Origin: Verrucomicrobiaceae bacterium E54
GTDB taxonomy: Bacteria; Verrucomicrobiota; Verrucomicrobiia; Verrucomicrobiales; Akkermansiaceae
Assembly: GCA_022548915.1 (NCBI GenBank)
Contig: JAKZES010000008.1
Span: 1 to 64,000 of the forward strand
Direction of reading: 5' to 3'
DNA length: 64,000 bases
Positions 9,581-17,714 of the stretch are shown here, piece by piece. A program made the position numbers and the translations under genes. The first letter of the stretch is position 1. Each line of letters opens with the position of its first letter. The notes under the pieces are model-generated. The model searched no databases. It saw only the letters and a list, made by a program, of their open reading frames with translations, and was not told the DNA's origin.

Positions 9581-9710
9581 TCATGACCGCTCCAGCCGGC
9601 TCCCCGAATCTTCACATCCATCATCCGCAAGCGCGAAGCGCAGCCCCAGCGCAGCGCCTTCTTCCCTTGGAACTTGGCCCTTCGAACTTGGAACTTCCAT
9701 GACAGCTCCC
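9481..9710 (+). repeat. Imperfect tandem duplication upstream of the ABC ATPase start
   Basis: Copy 1 (about 9481-9594) and copy 2 (about 9603-9710) share the same order of parts: the 3' end of the four-helix gene (CATCCGCAAGCGCGAAGCG), the spacer (TTGGAACTTGGCCCTTCGAA), and a start-like ATGACCGCTCC / ATGACAGCTCCC. In copy 2 the ATG is the true start of the ABC ATPase (9699). In copy 1 the equivalent ATG (9583) opens only a short frame. Copy 2's gene end carries no stop equivalent and is a relic. The layout fits a lost second copy of the four-helix unit. Confidence 0.7.
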
Positions 9711-10748
9711 ACCCCTCCCGCGATCCGGGTTCACAACCTCTACCGCTACTTCGGCCAGTTGAAGGCCGTGAATGGCGTGTCGTTCGAGATTCCCCACGGC
9801 TCGGTCTGTGGCTTTGTCGGTGCCAACGGTGCCGGCAAGACGACGACCATGCGCATCCTCGCCTCGCTCGACTACCCCACCATGGGACTGGCCGAAATCT
9901 GCGGCATCAACGTCGTGCACCACCCCGAGCAGGTCCGCCGCCTGATCGGCTGGATGCCGGACCACTTCGGCAACTACGACCACATGACGGTGCTCGAGTA
10001 TCTCGACTTCTACGCCCGGGCCTTCGGTTACTCGGGCGAGGAGCGGCGGAGCCGGGTTCAGGAAGTGATGGAATTCACCGACCTGATCCCGCTGGCCGAC
10101 AGATTCTCCAACAAGCTTTCCAAGGGCATGACCCAGCGTCTGTGCCTCGGGCGCGCCCTGCTGCACGATCCCCAGGTTCTGGTCATGGACGAACCTGCCG
10201 CCGGCCTCGACCCGAAGGCACGCGTCGAACTGAAGCACCTGATCCGCGTGCTGGCGGATGAGGGGAAGACGATCTTCATCTCGTCCCACATTCTCTCGGA
10301 ACTCGGTGAGATGTGCGACTCGCTGCTCTTCATCAATGCCGGACGCATCGTCCACCACGGGGATGCCGAGTCGCTCAAGCTCGGCACCGATGCCGCCGGC
10401 GGCATGCTCTTCGACGTCCAGGTGGTGGGTGAACCGGAAGCCCTCGCCGAGTGGTGCCTGGTCAATCCTCACGCCGAATTCCTCGAAAGCCGCAAACGCG
10501 GCGGGCGCATCCGCGTCGAGGGCTCCGATCCGGGGAAGGCGGCCGATGTCCTCGCACGCATGATTCGCGATGGGCTGAGGGTGGTCGAGTTCCACAAGGA
10601 GCAGCGCAACCTCGAGGATGCCTTCATCGACATGCTCGGCCGCATCGACCGCGGCGAGGATGCCCAACCGCCGGCCATTCCCACCGCGCCCGAGCCCGCG
10701 TTCACCCCACCCGTCACGCCTGCGGTCCCCACTTCCACTGATCACTGA
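9699..10748 (+). CDS. ABC-2 type transporter ATP-binding protein
   Basis: 349 residues. Nucleotide-binding domain motifs: Walker A GANGAGKT (41-48), signature LSKGM (140-144), Walker B LVMDE (161-165). The D-loop AGLD follows and the switch His lies in ISSH near residue 195. The C-terminal ~110 residues are the extension typical of ABC-2/GldA/CcmA-like ATPases, ending in a Pro-rich tail. The permease gene follows 24 nt downstream. Substrate is unknown; ABC-2 pairs beside MoxR and VWA genes may act in export or envelope assembly. Its upstream region was rebuilt by the four-helix-unit duplication, so its original ribosome-binding site may have been replaced. Confidence 0.92.
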   Translation: MTAPTPPAIRVHNLYRYFGQLKAVNGVSFEIPHGSVCGFVGANGAGKTTTMRILASLDYPTMGLAEICGINVVHHPEQVRRLIGWMPDHFGNYDHMTVLEYLDFYARAFGYSGEERRSRVQEVMEFTDLIPLADRFSNKLSKGMTQRLCLGRALLHDPQVLVMDEPAAGLDPKARVELKHLIRVLADEGKTIFISSHILSELGEMCDSLLFINAGRIVHHGDAESLKLGTDAAGGMLFDVQVVGEPEALAEWCLVNPHAEFLESRKRGGRIRVEGSDPGKAADVLARMIRDGLRVVEFHKEQRNLEDAFIDMLGRIDRGEDAQPPAIPTAPEPAFTPPVTPAVPTSTDH

Positions 10749-10772
10749 TCACCGCTCACTGAGTAGTTCCCC

Positions 10773-12248
10773 ATGTCCGAAGCCGCCGCCGCTCCCGACC
10801 CTCCGTCCCCGCCGCTCGTCGTCGACCGGCTGGCGGACTTCAGTGACAAGCTCTCGCCCATGCTGGTGAAGGAGCTGCGCCAGGGACTGCGGGCGAAGAC
10901 CTTCGTGATCGTCTTCCTCACGCTGCAGGGGCTGCTCCTTCTGGTCCTCCTATCGGCCGTGGCGGCCTCGTCCCAGCCCCAGCGGGCCGGCGGGGCCATC
11001 TCGGGAATCATCTTCATGTTCTTCTCGATGGCCTTGCTGGTCATCCAGCCGATCCGGGGCATCGGCACCCTGCACCGGGAAGTGCTGGGCAAGACCATCG
11101 AACTGATGGTCCTGACCCGGCTCAGCGCCTGGAAGATCGTCCTCGGGAAATGGGTCTCCATCGTCAGCCAGTCGGCGCTGATCTTCGCGGCCATCATCCC
11201 CTACCTCATCCTCCGCTACTGGTTCGGCGACATGAATCTGTTCGGCGAGTTGTCGCTGATGATTCTCGTCTTTCTCGGGTCGGCCGTGCTCACCGCGGTG
11301 ATCGTCGGGATCTCCTGCGTCCCCTCCGTCATCCTCCGGGGCCTGGTGCCGTTGCTGGCGGGTGGACTCGGGCTCTTTGCCATTCCCACTCTCTGCTTCG
11401 GCCGGGAGTTCGACGAACTCGTGTCCATTGCCTCGATGCAAACCGCGCAGGACTTCTGGGGAGTTTCGATTTCCGTCCTGTGCGCCATCTACATCGGCTG
11501 GACCGCGCTGGGGATCGGCGCCGGCATGATCGCCCCCGCCGCCGAGAACCATGCAACCCTGAAGCGGTCCATCACCCTTGTCCTGTTGCTGCTCCTGCTG
11601 CCGGTCGGGGCCTTTTCCTCGGTGAACCCGGAGGCTCTCGCGGCCCTGGTGGCCGTCATCCTGGTGCCTTCGATCGTCCTCGCCCTCTCCGAGCCCTTCA
11701 TGCTGTTGCCGCCGATTTGCACGCCCTTTGTCCGCCGCGGCCTGCCCGGCCGACTCGCGGGGCGCCTGCTCTACCCCGGCTGGCCCTCCGGGGTGCTGTT
11801 CACGGTCACCGCGGTCGCGCTGGCCACCGGGGTGATCCTGCTTTCCCTCGACCACCGCTCGATCGACGATGAAATGGTGGTCGTCCTGCTCGGCCTGCTG
11901 GGCAGCCTGCTGATGCCGGCCGCCCTTGCCTCGCTCTTCGAGAAAAAGGTGAAGAGCCGCTTCACGACCTTCATGCTGATCTTTGCCGCCGGATCCGTGG
12001 TCGCCTTCGTGCTCGGATTCATCACCGACGCCGTCGACAGCGGTGCGCGTGGTTTCATGTGGCTGTTCGTCTGGCTGCCGCAGGCGCTGATTGCAATGGT
12101 CGCCTTCCCCCGCGATTTTGATGATGAAACCCTGATGTTCGCCGGAGCGGGCATCGCCCTGGTCTATCTGCTGCTGCTTCTGGTGGTGGCGCTGCGACGT
12201 TTCCGTGAGATGCCCGGGATCGAATCCGAAGCCCTTGATCTCAAATGA
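10773..12248 (+). CDS. ABC-2 type transporter permease
   Basis: 491 residues and very hydrophobic, with about 12 predicted membrane spans. The first follows the conserved entry SPMLVKELRQGLRAKTF (about 29-45), typical of ABC-2 permeases, in which a short amphipathic helix precedes TM1. Other evident spans lie at about 46-65, 75-95, 130-148, 160-185, 255-275 and 280-300, with further ones up to about 480. It is the membrane partner of the ATPase encoded just upstream. Its stop overlaps the start of the DUF58 gene by 4 nt (ATGA), tying the transporter to the VWA-type genes in one operon. Confidence 0.88.
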   Translation: MSEAAAAPDPPSPPLVVDRLADFSDKLSPMLVKELRQGLRAKTFVIVFLTLQGLLLLVLLSAVAASSQPQRAGGAISGIIFMFFSMALLVIQPIRGIGTLHREVLGKTIELMVLTRLSAWKIVLGKWVSIVSQSALIFAAIIPYLILRYWFGDMNLFGELSLMILVFLGSAVLTAVIVGISCVPSVILRGLVPLLAGGLGLFAIPTLCFGREFDELVSIASMQTAQDFWGVSISVLCAIYIGWTALGIGAGMIAPAAENHATLKRSITLVLLLLLLPVGAFSSVNPEALAALVAVILVPSIVLALSEPFMLLPPICTPFVRRGLPGRLAGRLLYPGWPSGVLFTVTAVALATGVILLSLDHRSIDDEMVVVLLGLLGSLLMPAALASLFEKKVKSRFTTFMLIFAAGSVVAFVLGFITDAVDSGARGFMWLFVWLPQALIAMVAFPRDFDDETLMFAGAGIALVYLLLLLVVALRRFREMPGIESEALDLK

Positions 12249-13126
12249 CCGTCGACGAACTGAGCAAAGCCCACGCGCGGGCACTCGCGGCGGCCGGCCG
12301 GCTGAGGCTGCCCCTGCGAACCAAGGTGTGGAAAGGCCAGGCCGGCGAGTTCGTCGGAGCCGGCGTCGGCTCGTCGCTGGATTTCCAGGACCACCGGACC
12401 TACGTCCCCGGCGACGACCCGCGGCACATCAACTGGCAGGCCTACGCCCGCACGGGCAACTACACAATGAAGCTCTATCGCGAGGAGGTCCGGCCGGTGG
12501 TGGACGTCGTCCTCGATGCCTCCGACTCGATGTTCTTCGAGGAAAGGAAGGCCGAGCGGAGTGCGGAGCTTTTTTACTTCGCCGTGGAATCCGCCCGCCG
12601 CTCGGGAGCCGCGACCTCCGTCCACCTGGTGCGGGGAAGCGCGGTTCGTCCCCTCCTTCCGGAGGGCCTGGCGACCCACCGGTGGATCGATGAGATCAAC
12701 TCGATGGAGTGCGACGACCCCGCCGCGGCGGCCGACCTTTCCCGCATTCCCTTCCGCCAGAACGCGATCCGCGTGTTGGTCTCGGATCTGCTTTTTCCCG
12801 GCGACCCCGATCCCTGCCTGCGCCTGCTGGCGGCGCGCCAGGGCTCGCCCATCCTCCTCGCGCCGTTTTCAAACTCCGAGGCCAACCCCGACTGGAGCGG
12901 CAACTACGAGTTCGTCGACGCCGAGCGGAAGAGCCGCCATCCGCACCGCGTCGAGCCCTCCGTCCTGCGACGCTACAAGGAGACCTACGCCAACCACTTC
13001 AGTCTTTGGAAAAACGCCTGCCAGCGCCACATGAGCGCCCTGGCCCGCATCCCCAGCGAAACCGACCTCCAGACCTCGCTCTTCGCCGACGCCGTCCCCT
13101 CGGGCGCCCTCGAGATCATCAACTGA
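12245..13126 (+). CDS. DUF58 domain protein (MoxR-associated)
   Basis: 293 residues. The DUF58 core is plain: SSLDFQDHRTYVPGDDPRHI at 43-62 followed by NWQAYARTGNYTMKLY. After it comes a VWA-like fold whose first strand VVDVVLDASDSM (85-96) keeps a DxSxS metal-site pattern. DUF58 proteins are regular partners of MoxR ATPases and BatA/BatB VWA proteins. The start overlaps the permease stop (ATGA) and the BatA-type gene follows after 3 nt, so translation is coupled on both sides. No membrane span or signal peptide is present, so it is presumably cytoplasmic. Confidence 0.9.
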   Translation: MTVDELSKAHARALAAAGRLRLPLRTKVWKGQAGEFVGAGVGSSLDFQDHRTYVPGDDPRHINWQAYARTGNYTMKLYREEVRPVVDVVLDASDSMFFEERKAERSAELFYFAVESARRSGAATSVHLVRGSAVRPLLPEGLATHRWIDEINSMECDDPAAAADLSRIPFRQNAIRVLVSDLLFPGDPDPCLRLLAARQGSPILLAPFSNSEANPDWSGNYEFVDAERKSRHPHRVEPSVLRRYKETYANHFSLWKNACQRHMSALARIPSETDLQTSLFADAVPSGALEIIN

Positions 13127-13129
13127 CCC

Positions 13130-14959
13130 ATGCTCACCCTCGCCAATCCCGCCGGCCTCTGGGCGCTGCTCGGTCTCCCCGCCGTGCTGGCCATCCATTT
13201 CCTACAGCGGCGGGCCAAGGACCTGCCGATTTCCACGCTGTTCCTCCTGGAAAAGACCCAGCGCGAGTCGATCAGCGGGCGCCGCTTCGACCGGCTCATG
13301 AACTCGGTGCCGCTGTGGATGCAACTGCTCGCCGTGCTGCTGCTCACCTGGGTGCTCACCGAGCCCCGCTACCAAAAGGCCCGCAGCACCCAGCGCGTGG
13401 CGGTGGTGCTGGATTCCTCCGCCTCGATGAGCGTCTTCCGCGACCATCTCAAGGAGGAACTCGCCAAGCAACTCCCGGACCTGCAGGGGCCGGCCGCGGC
13501 GCTGGAGCTGACCCTACTCGAGTCGACCGGCAACCTCGCCAAGCTCTACACCGGCGACTCCATCGAGGACGCGCTCGCCACGCTGGACAGCTGGAATCCC
13601 AGCGCCGGTCTCGCCGATCCAACGGCGGCGCTCCGGCTCGGCCGCTCGCTGGTCGGCCGCGAAGGAACCGTGGTCTATGCCACCGACACGCCGCAGGAGG
13701 CGCTGGCCTTCGACGCCCAACTCCTCGCGGTCGGTGAAGCAATCGACAATGTCGGCATCACCGGCGTTCGCTTCGAGCAGAAGGAAGGCGCGCTGACCTG
13801 GAATGCCGTCGTTCGCAACTATTCGGAACGCCAGGCCGAGCGCACGTGGTCGCTGGTCCTCCCCGATGGGAAGCGCACCGAGCCGAAGCCCTTCGAGATC
13901 GGTGCCGGGGCCCTGGTCTCGATCCAGGCGGCGTTCCCCGAAAACGCCGAGCATGCCGTGGTCGAGCTCTCACCCGACCGCTTCACGATCGACGATCGCC
14001 TGCCGCTGGTCCCGCCCGCCCCGAAGGCCATCAAGCTGTTTTCGGCAACCTCGCCCGAATTCGCCAAGCTCGCCGGTCGGATGACCAAGTCGCTTGATGC
14101 CATCGAGCCGAGCAACGACGCGTCCCAGTCCGACCTCGCGCTCATTTCCTACGACCCCCTCGACCCGGCCCTTCCGGAGGGCAATGCCGCCATCTTCGTC
14201 AATGACACCGCCCGGCCCGGATCCTACCTCAAGGGAGGAATTGTGGCGGAGTCCCATCCGCTGGTCGCGGGGCTCAACTGGCAGTCGCTGCTCGTCCGCG
14301 AGTCGATCCAGCTCGAGCGGCTGGCCACCGACGACGTCCTCCTTTGGCAGGACACGCGGCCGCTGATCTTCCTGCGGCAGATTCCGGCAGCGGAAGGCCG
14401 GCCGGAAGCCCGGCAGCTGTGCTTCAACTTCGACCTGAACAAGTCGAACGCCGCCCGCCAGCCCGCCTTCATCATCTGCTTGCACCGATTCGTGGAGAGC
14501 ATCCGCGAGCGAAAGGTGGCGCTCGTCCGCGAGAACTACGAAACCTCGCAACCCATCCAACTCGCGGCCCGGGCGGAACCACCCCTCACCTACCGCGACT
14601 TCGATCTGGACGTGGAGGTTCTCGTCCAGCGCACGTTGCCGGCCGCGCGACTGGTCCGCTTCCGGGCTCCCGCCGCGCCCGGCTTTGTGCAGGTGACGCA
14701 GGGCGAGGACAAGCTGCTCAAGGCCGCGGTCTATTTCGCCGACACCCGCGAGGCGGACTTCCGTCAATGCGACACCGACATCTCGCTCGGCGGCAGCAGC
14801 GCCGCCGCGGTCGAACGCCACACCGAGGAAGACCACTGGTGGCGCCTCTGGATCCTTCTCCTGCTCGCGGCGATTCTCGTTTCGTGGTATTTCTCGAAGG
14901 ACGGCCCTCGTGAAAAGCCGGAAGCCACCACGAGTCCCGAACCCACCCCGACCGGGTAA
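13130..14959 (+). CDS. BatA-type VWA membrane protein
   Basis: 609 residues. The N-terminus is the BatA (aerotolerance regulator N-terminal) module: the helix around LANPAGLWALLGLPAVLAIH at 4-23, then LQRRAKDLPISTLFLLEK, and a second span near 62-77. A VWA domain follows with MIDAS DSSASM (95-100). After about residue 210 there is a beta-rich CARDB-like region, and one C-terminal span (about 575-592) precedes a short charged tail. The protein is thus anchored at both ends with its VWA core between. It lies between DUF58 and the VWA/GATase-like gene and is probably a membrane partner of the MoxR ATPase. Confidence 0.88.
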   Translation: MLTLANPAGLWALLGLPAVLAIHFLQRRAKDLPISTLFLLEKTQRESISGRRFDRLMNSVPLWMQLLAVLLLTWVLTEPRYQKARSTQRVAVVLDSSASMSVFRDHLKEELAKQLPDLQGPAAALELTLLESTGNLAKLYTGDSIEDALATLDSWNPSAGLADPTAALRLGRSLVGREGTVVYATDTPQEALAFDAQLLAVGEAIDNVGITGVRFEQKEGALTWNAVVRNYSERQAERTWSLVLPDGKRTEPKPFEIGAGALVSIQAAFPENAEHAVVELSPDRFTIDDRLPLVPPAPKAIKLFSATSPEFAKLAGRMTKSLDAIEPSNDASQSDLALISYDPLDPALPEGNAAIFVNDTARPGSYLKGGIVAESHPLVAGLNWQSLLVRESIQLERLATDDVLLWQDTRPLIFLRQIPAAEGRPEARQLCFNFDLNKSNAARQPAFIICLHRFVESIRERKVALVRENYETSQPIQLAARAEPPLTYRDFDLDVEVLVQRTLPAARLVRFRAPAAPGFVQVTQGEDKLLKAAVYFADTREADFRQCDTDISLGGSSAAAVERHTEEDHWWRLWILLLLAAILVSWYFSKDGPREKPEATTSPEPTPTG

Positions 14960-15003
14960 TCCTCCATTCGGCATTCGGTTTTCATCATTCGTCATTCCCG
15001 CCC

Positions 15004-17682
15004 ATGCATTTCACCTCACCCGAGTGGTTTCTCCTGATCCCCGCCGTCCTGCTGGTCGGCTGGTTCTGGAAGCGGCTGCGCCTGTTCTCACCGCTGCGAC
15101 TGGTGCTGGTGCTGCTGGCGGCCTTCACGCTGGCCGATCCGCGGGTCACGCTGCGCGACGACTCGCTCGATCTGTGGGTCCTGCTGGATCGCTCGGAATC
15201 CACCGAGGACCTGGTCGACCTCGGCCTGCCCGAATGGGAGCGCCTCCTGGAAAAATCGAAGCCGTCCCGGCGGGACCGCCTGCTTCTCCTCGACTACGCC
15301 GCGGAGATCGTCGAGCACGGCAAGGATGGCGCGACTTTCACCGGATCACGCAAGCTCACCCGCACCGAGCTGGCGCTTTCCCACGTCGCCGCGCTGGCCG
15401 AAGAAGACCGGCCGTCGAGAGTCCTGCTCTTCACCGATGGATTCTCGACCGAGCCGTTGGAGAAGGCCGCCGATCGTCTGGAGGCCCAGGGCATCCCGCT
15501 CGACTTCCGTCTGATCCGGGACGAAACCCTCGACGACTTCCGGATCGCCCGCATCGACCTCCCGGAGCGGGTCCAGACTGGCGAACCCTACCTGCTTGCG
15601 GTCACCGTGCGGGGCTCGATCGACGGCAAGGTCCCGCTCATCGTCCGCCGCGGCGGCCAACTGCTGGTCGAAACGGAAGTCGAATTGGTGAACGGTGTCG
15701 GTCGCGCGGAGTTCACCGACCGGATCCCGGTCGGCGGCTCCTTCGAATATGAAGCGGAGGTCGTCCCGGAAACCGACGCCCACCCCGGCAACAACCGCGC
15801 CTCGCGCTGGATCGAAATCACCGGCGGCCCGCGGGTGCTGGTGGTCACCAACTACACCGACGACCCCCTCGTCGAGGTCCTCAAGACGCAGGACTTCACG
15901 GTGGATGTCGAGACCGACTCCCTGAAGCTCCAGCCGGGCCGGATCTCGGGTGCCCGGGCGGTCATCTTCAACAACGTTCCCGCCCACGAAGTGCCCCAGG
16001 ACTTTCTGGCAGCCCTCGATTTCTTCGTTCGCGAGCAGGCCGGTGGATTCCTGATGATCGGCGGCAAGCACTCCTTCGGTTCCGGCGGCTACTTCCAGTC
16101 CTCGATCGACCCCCTTCTTCCCATCTCGATGGAGCTCAAGACCGAGCACCGCAAGCTGGCGGTGGCGCTTGCCATCGTCCTCGACCGCTCCGGTTCGATG
16201 TCGGTGGGAGTCGCCGGCGGCAAGACCAAGATGGACCTCGCCAACAATGGCGCCGCCAATGCCATCGACCTGCTCGGCCCGATGGATCGCGTGTGCGTGT
16301 TCGCGGTCGACAGCTCACCCCACACGATCATCCCCCTGACCCAGATCCGGAACGACAAGAACAAGCTCATGGGGCGGGCCCGGAAGGTCCAGTCGCAGGG
16401 GGGCGGCATCTTTGTTTACGAAGGCCTCAAGGCCGCCTGGGATGAGCTTAAGAAGGCCAACGTCGGCACCCGCCACGTGATCCTCTTCTCCGACGCGGCG
16501 GACTCGGAGGAACCCGGCGACTACAAGCGCCTGCTCGCCGAGATGAAGAAGGAGGGCGCGACGGTCTCGGTCATCGCGCTGGGAACCAAGGCCGATCCCG
16601 ACGCCAAGCTGCTCGAAGACATCGCCAAGCGCGGCGATGGGCGGATCTTCTTCTCCGACCGTGCCGTCGACATCCCGAAGATCTTCGCCCAGGAAACCGT
16701 GACCATCGCCCGCTCCGCCTTCGTCGAGGAAGCCGTGGGCGCCCAGCCGAGTGGTCGCTGGGCGGAGGTCTCGCCCAAGCCGATCGACTGGCTGCCACAG
16801 GCCGGCGGCTACAACCTTTCCTATCTGCGCGAAGGCGACTCGCAGGCCCTGGTGACCACCGACGAGTATGTCGCCCCGCTGGTGGCCCATGCCCGACGCG
16901 GTCTCGGGCGCACGGCGGCGGTGACCTTTCCGCTCGGTGGTGACTTCTCCGAGCCCGCCCGCGCGTGGGATGGCTACGGCGATTTCGTCCAGACCCTCAC
17001 CCGCTGGCTGATGGGGCTCGAGCTGCCACCGGGCATCGGCCTCCGGCACCGCCTCGACGGCACCCGCCTCACCCTCGACCTGCTCTACGACCCGGAAATG
17101 TGGAGCGACAAGCTCGCCGCCACCCCACCGGGGATCCGCCTGCTGGAAAGCGGCAGCGGCAACACCGCCTACGAGATCCCTTGGCGCCGGATCGAGCCCG
17201 GGCACTTTTCGGTCAGCCGCGACCTCGACGAAGGCTCGATCATCCGCGGCGCCGTCCGGATCGGGCCCAATGCGATTCCTTTCGGTCCCCTCACCGTCGG
17301 CAGCTCGGTCGAGTGGGCCTTCGAACCGGAGAGGCTCACCGAGCTGCGCGCCGTCGCCACCCAAACAGGAGGTCGCGAGTTGCTCGACCTGGGCGAAGCC
17401 TGGCTACGCCCACCTAACGAGCACGAGATCGGCCTTCGGCTGTGGCTGGCCATCGCCCTGCTCGCGCTGGTCATCGCCGAGGCCCTGCTCACCCGGACCG
17501 GCTGGAAGATGCCGCTGCCCGGCCTGCCAAGCTTTGAGCGTCGGCCGAAAGTGAAGCGCCAGAAGGTCGTGCCCGAGCCCACGGTTGAACCCGAGCCCGA
17601 ACCCGAAACACCCGAACCTCCTCCCGAGAAGCAAGCCACGGAAAGACGCTCCCGCTACCAGCGGGCCAAGGACCGCCGGTAA
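15004..17682 (+). CDS. VWA / glutamine amidotransferase-like membrane protein
   Basis: 892 residues. The start region is an N-terminal membrane anchor (about 5-50). A degenerate first VWA-like domain follows, in which WVLLDRSES near 58-66 is the MIDAS remnant. Next are a beta-sandwich, a class I GATase-like Rossmann domain (about 278-380), and a full VWA domain with MIDAS DRSGSM at 394-399 and the later VILFSDAADSEE. After a C-terminal beta domain there is one span near 807-825 and a charged Pro/Glu-rich tail ending RYQRAKDRR. This domain order is known from large VWA proteins of planctomycete/verrucomicrobial MoxR clusters. It is the last gene of the run and converges with the pyrophosphatase gene across 32 nt. 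Confidence 0.85.
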   Translation: MHFTSPEWFLLIPAVLLVGWFWKRLRLFSPLRLVLVLLAAFTLADPRVTLRDDSLDLWVLLDRSESTEDLVDLGLPEWERLLEKSKPSRRDRLLLLDYAAEIVEHGKDGATFTGSRKLTRTELALSHVAALAEEDRPSRVLLFTDGFSTEPLEKAADRLEAQGIPLDFRLIRDETLDDFRIARIDLPERVQTGEPYLLAVTVRGSIDGKVPLIVRRGGQLLVETEVELVNGVGRAEFTDRIPVGGSFEYEAEVVPETDAHPGNNRASRWIEITGGPRVLVVTNYTDDPLVEVLKTQDFTVDVETDSLKLQPGRISGARAVIFNNVPAHEVPQDFLAALDFFVREQAGGFLMIGGKHSFGSGGYFQSSIDPLLPISMELKTEHRKLAVALAIVLDRSGSMSVGVAGGKTKMDLANNGAANAIDLLGPMDRVCVFAVDSSPHTIIPLTQIRNDKNKLMGRARKVQSQGGGIFVYEGLKAAWDELKKANVGTRHVILFSDAADSEEPGDYKRLLAEMKKEGATVSVIALGTKADPDAKLLEDIAKRGDGRIFFSDRAVDIPKIFAQETVTIARSAFVEEAVGAQPSGRWAEVSPKPIDWLPQAGGYNLSYLREGDSQALVTTDEYVAPLVAHARRGLGRTAAVTFPLGGDFSEPARAWDGYGDFVQTLTRWLMGLELPPGIGLRHRLDGTRLTLDLLYDPEMWSDKLAATPPGIRLLESGSGNTAYEIPWRRIEPGHFSVSRDLDEGSIIRGAVRIGPNAIPFGPLTVGSSVEWAFEPERLTELRAVATQTGGRELLDLGEAWLRPPNEHEIGLRLWLAIALLALVIAEALLTRTGWKMPLPGLPSFERRPKVKRQKVVPEPTVEPEPEPETPEPPPEKQATERRSRYQRAKDRR

Positions 17683-17714
17683 CGGATCCGCCTTGCAGCA
17701 GAAGATCACCCGGC

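Noticed and set aside
9442-9702. 86-codon frame starting within the four-helix gene and crossing the TTGGAACTT repeats
   Set aside because: The product is a translation of repeats (LELGPSNLEL twice) and has no independent start signal.
10950-12284. 444-codon open frame antisense to the ABC-2 permease
   Set aside because: Its Gln/His/Asp-rich product is the mirror of Leu/Val-rich membrane codons.
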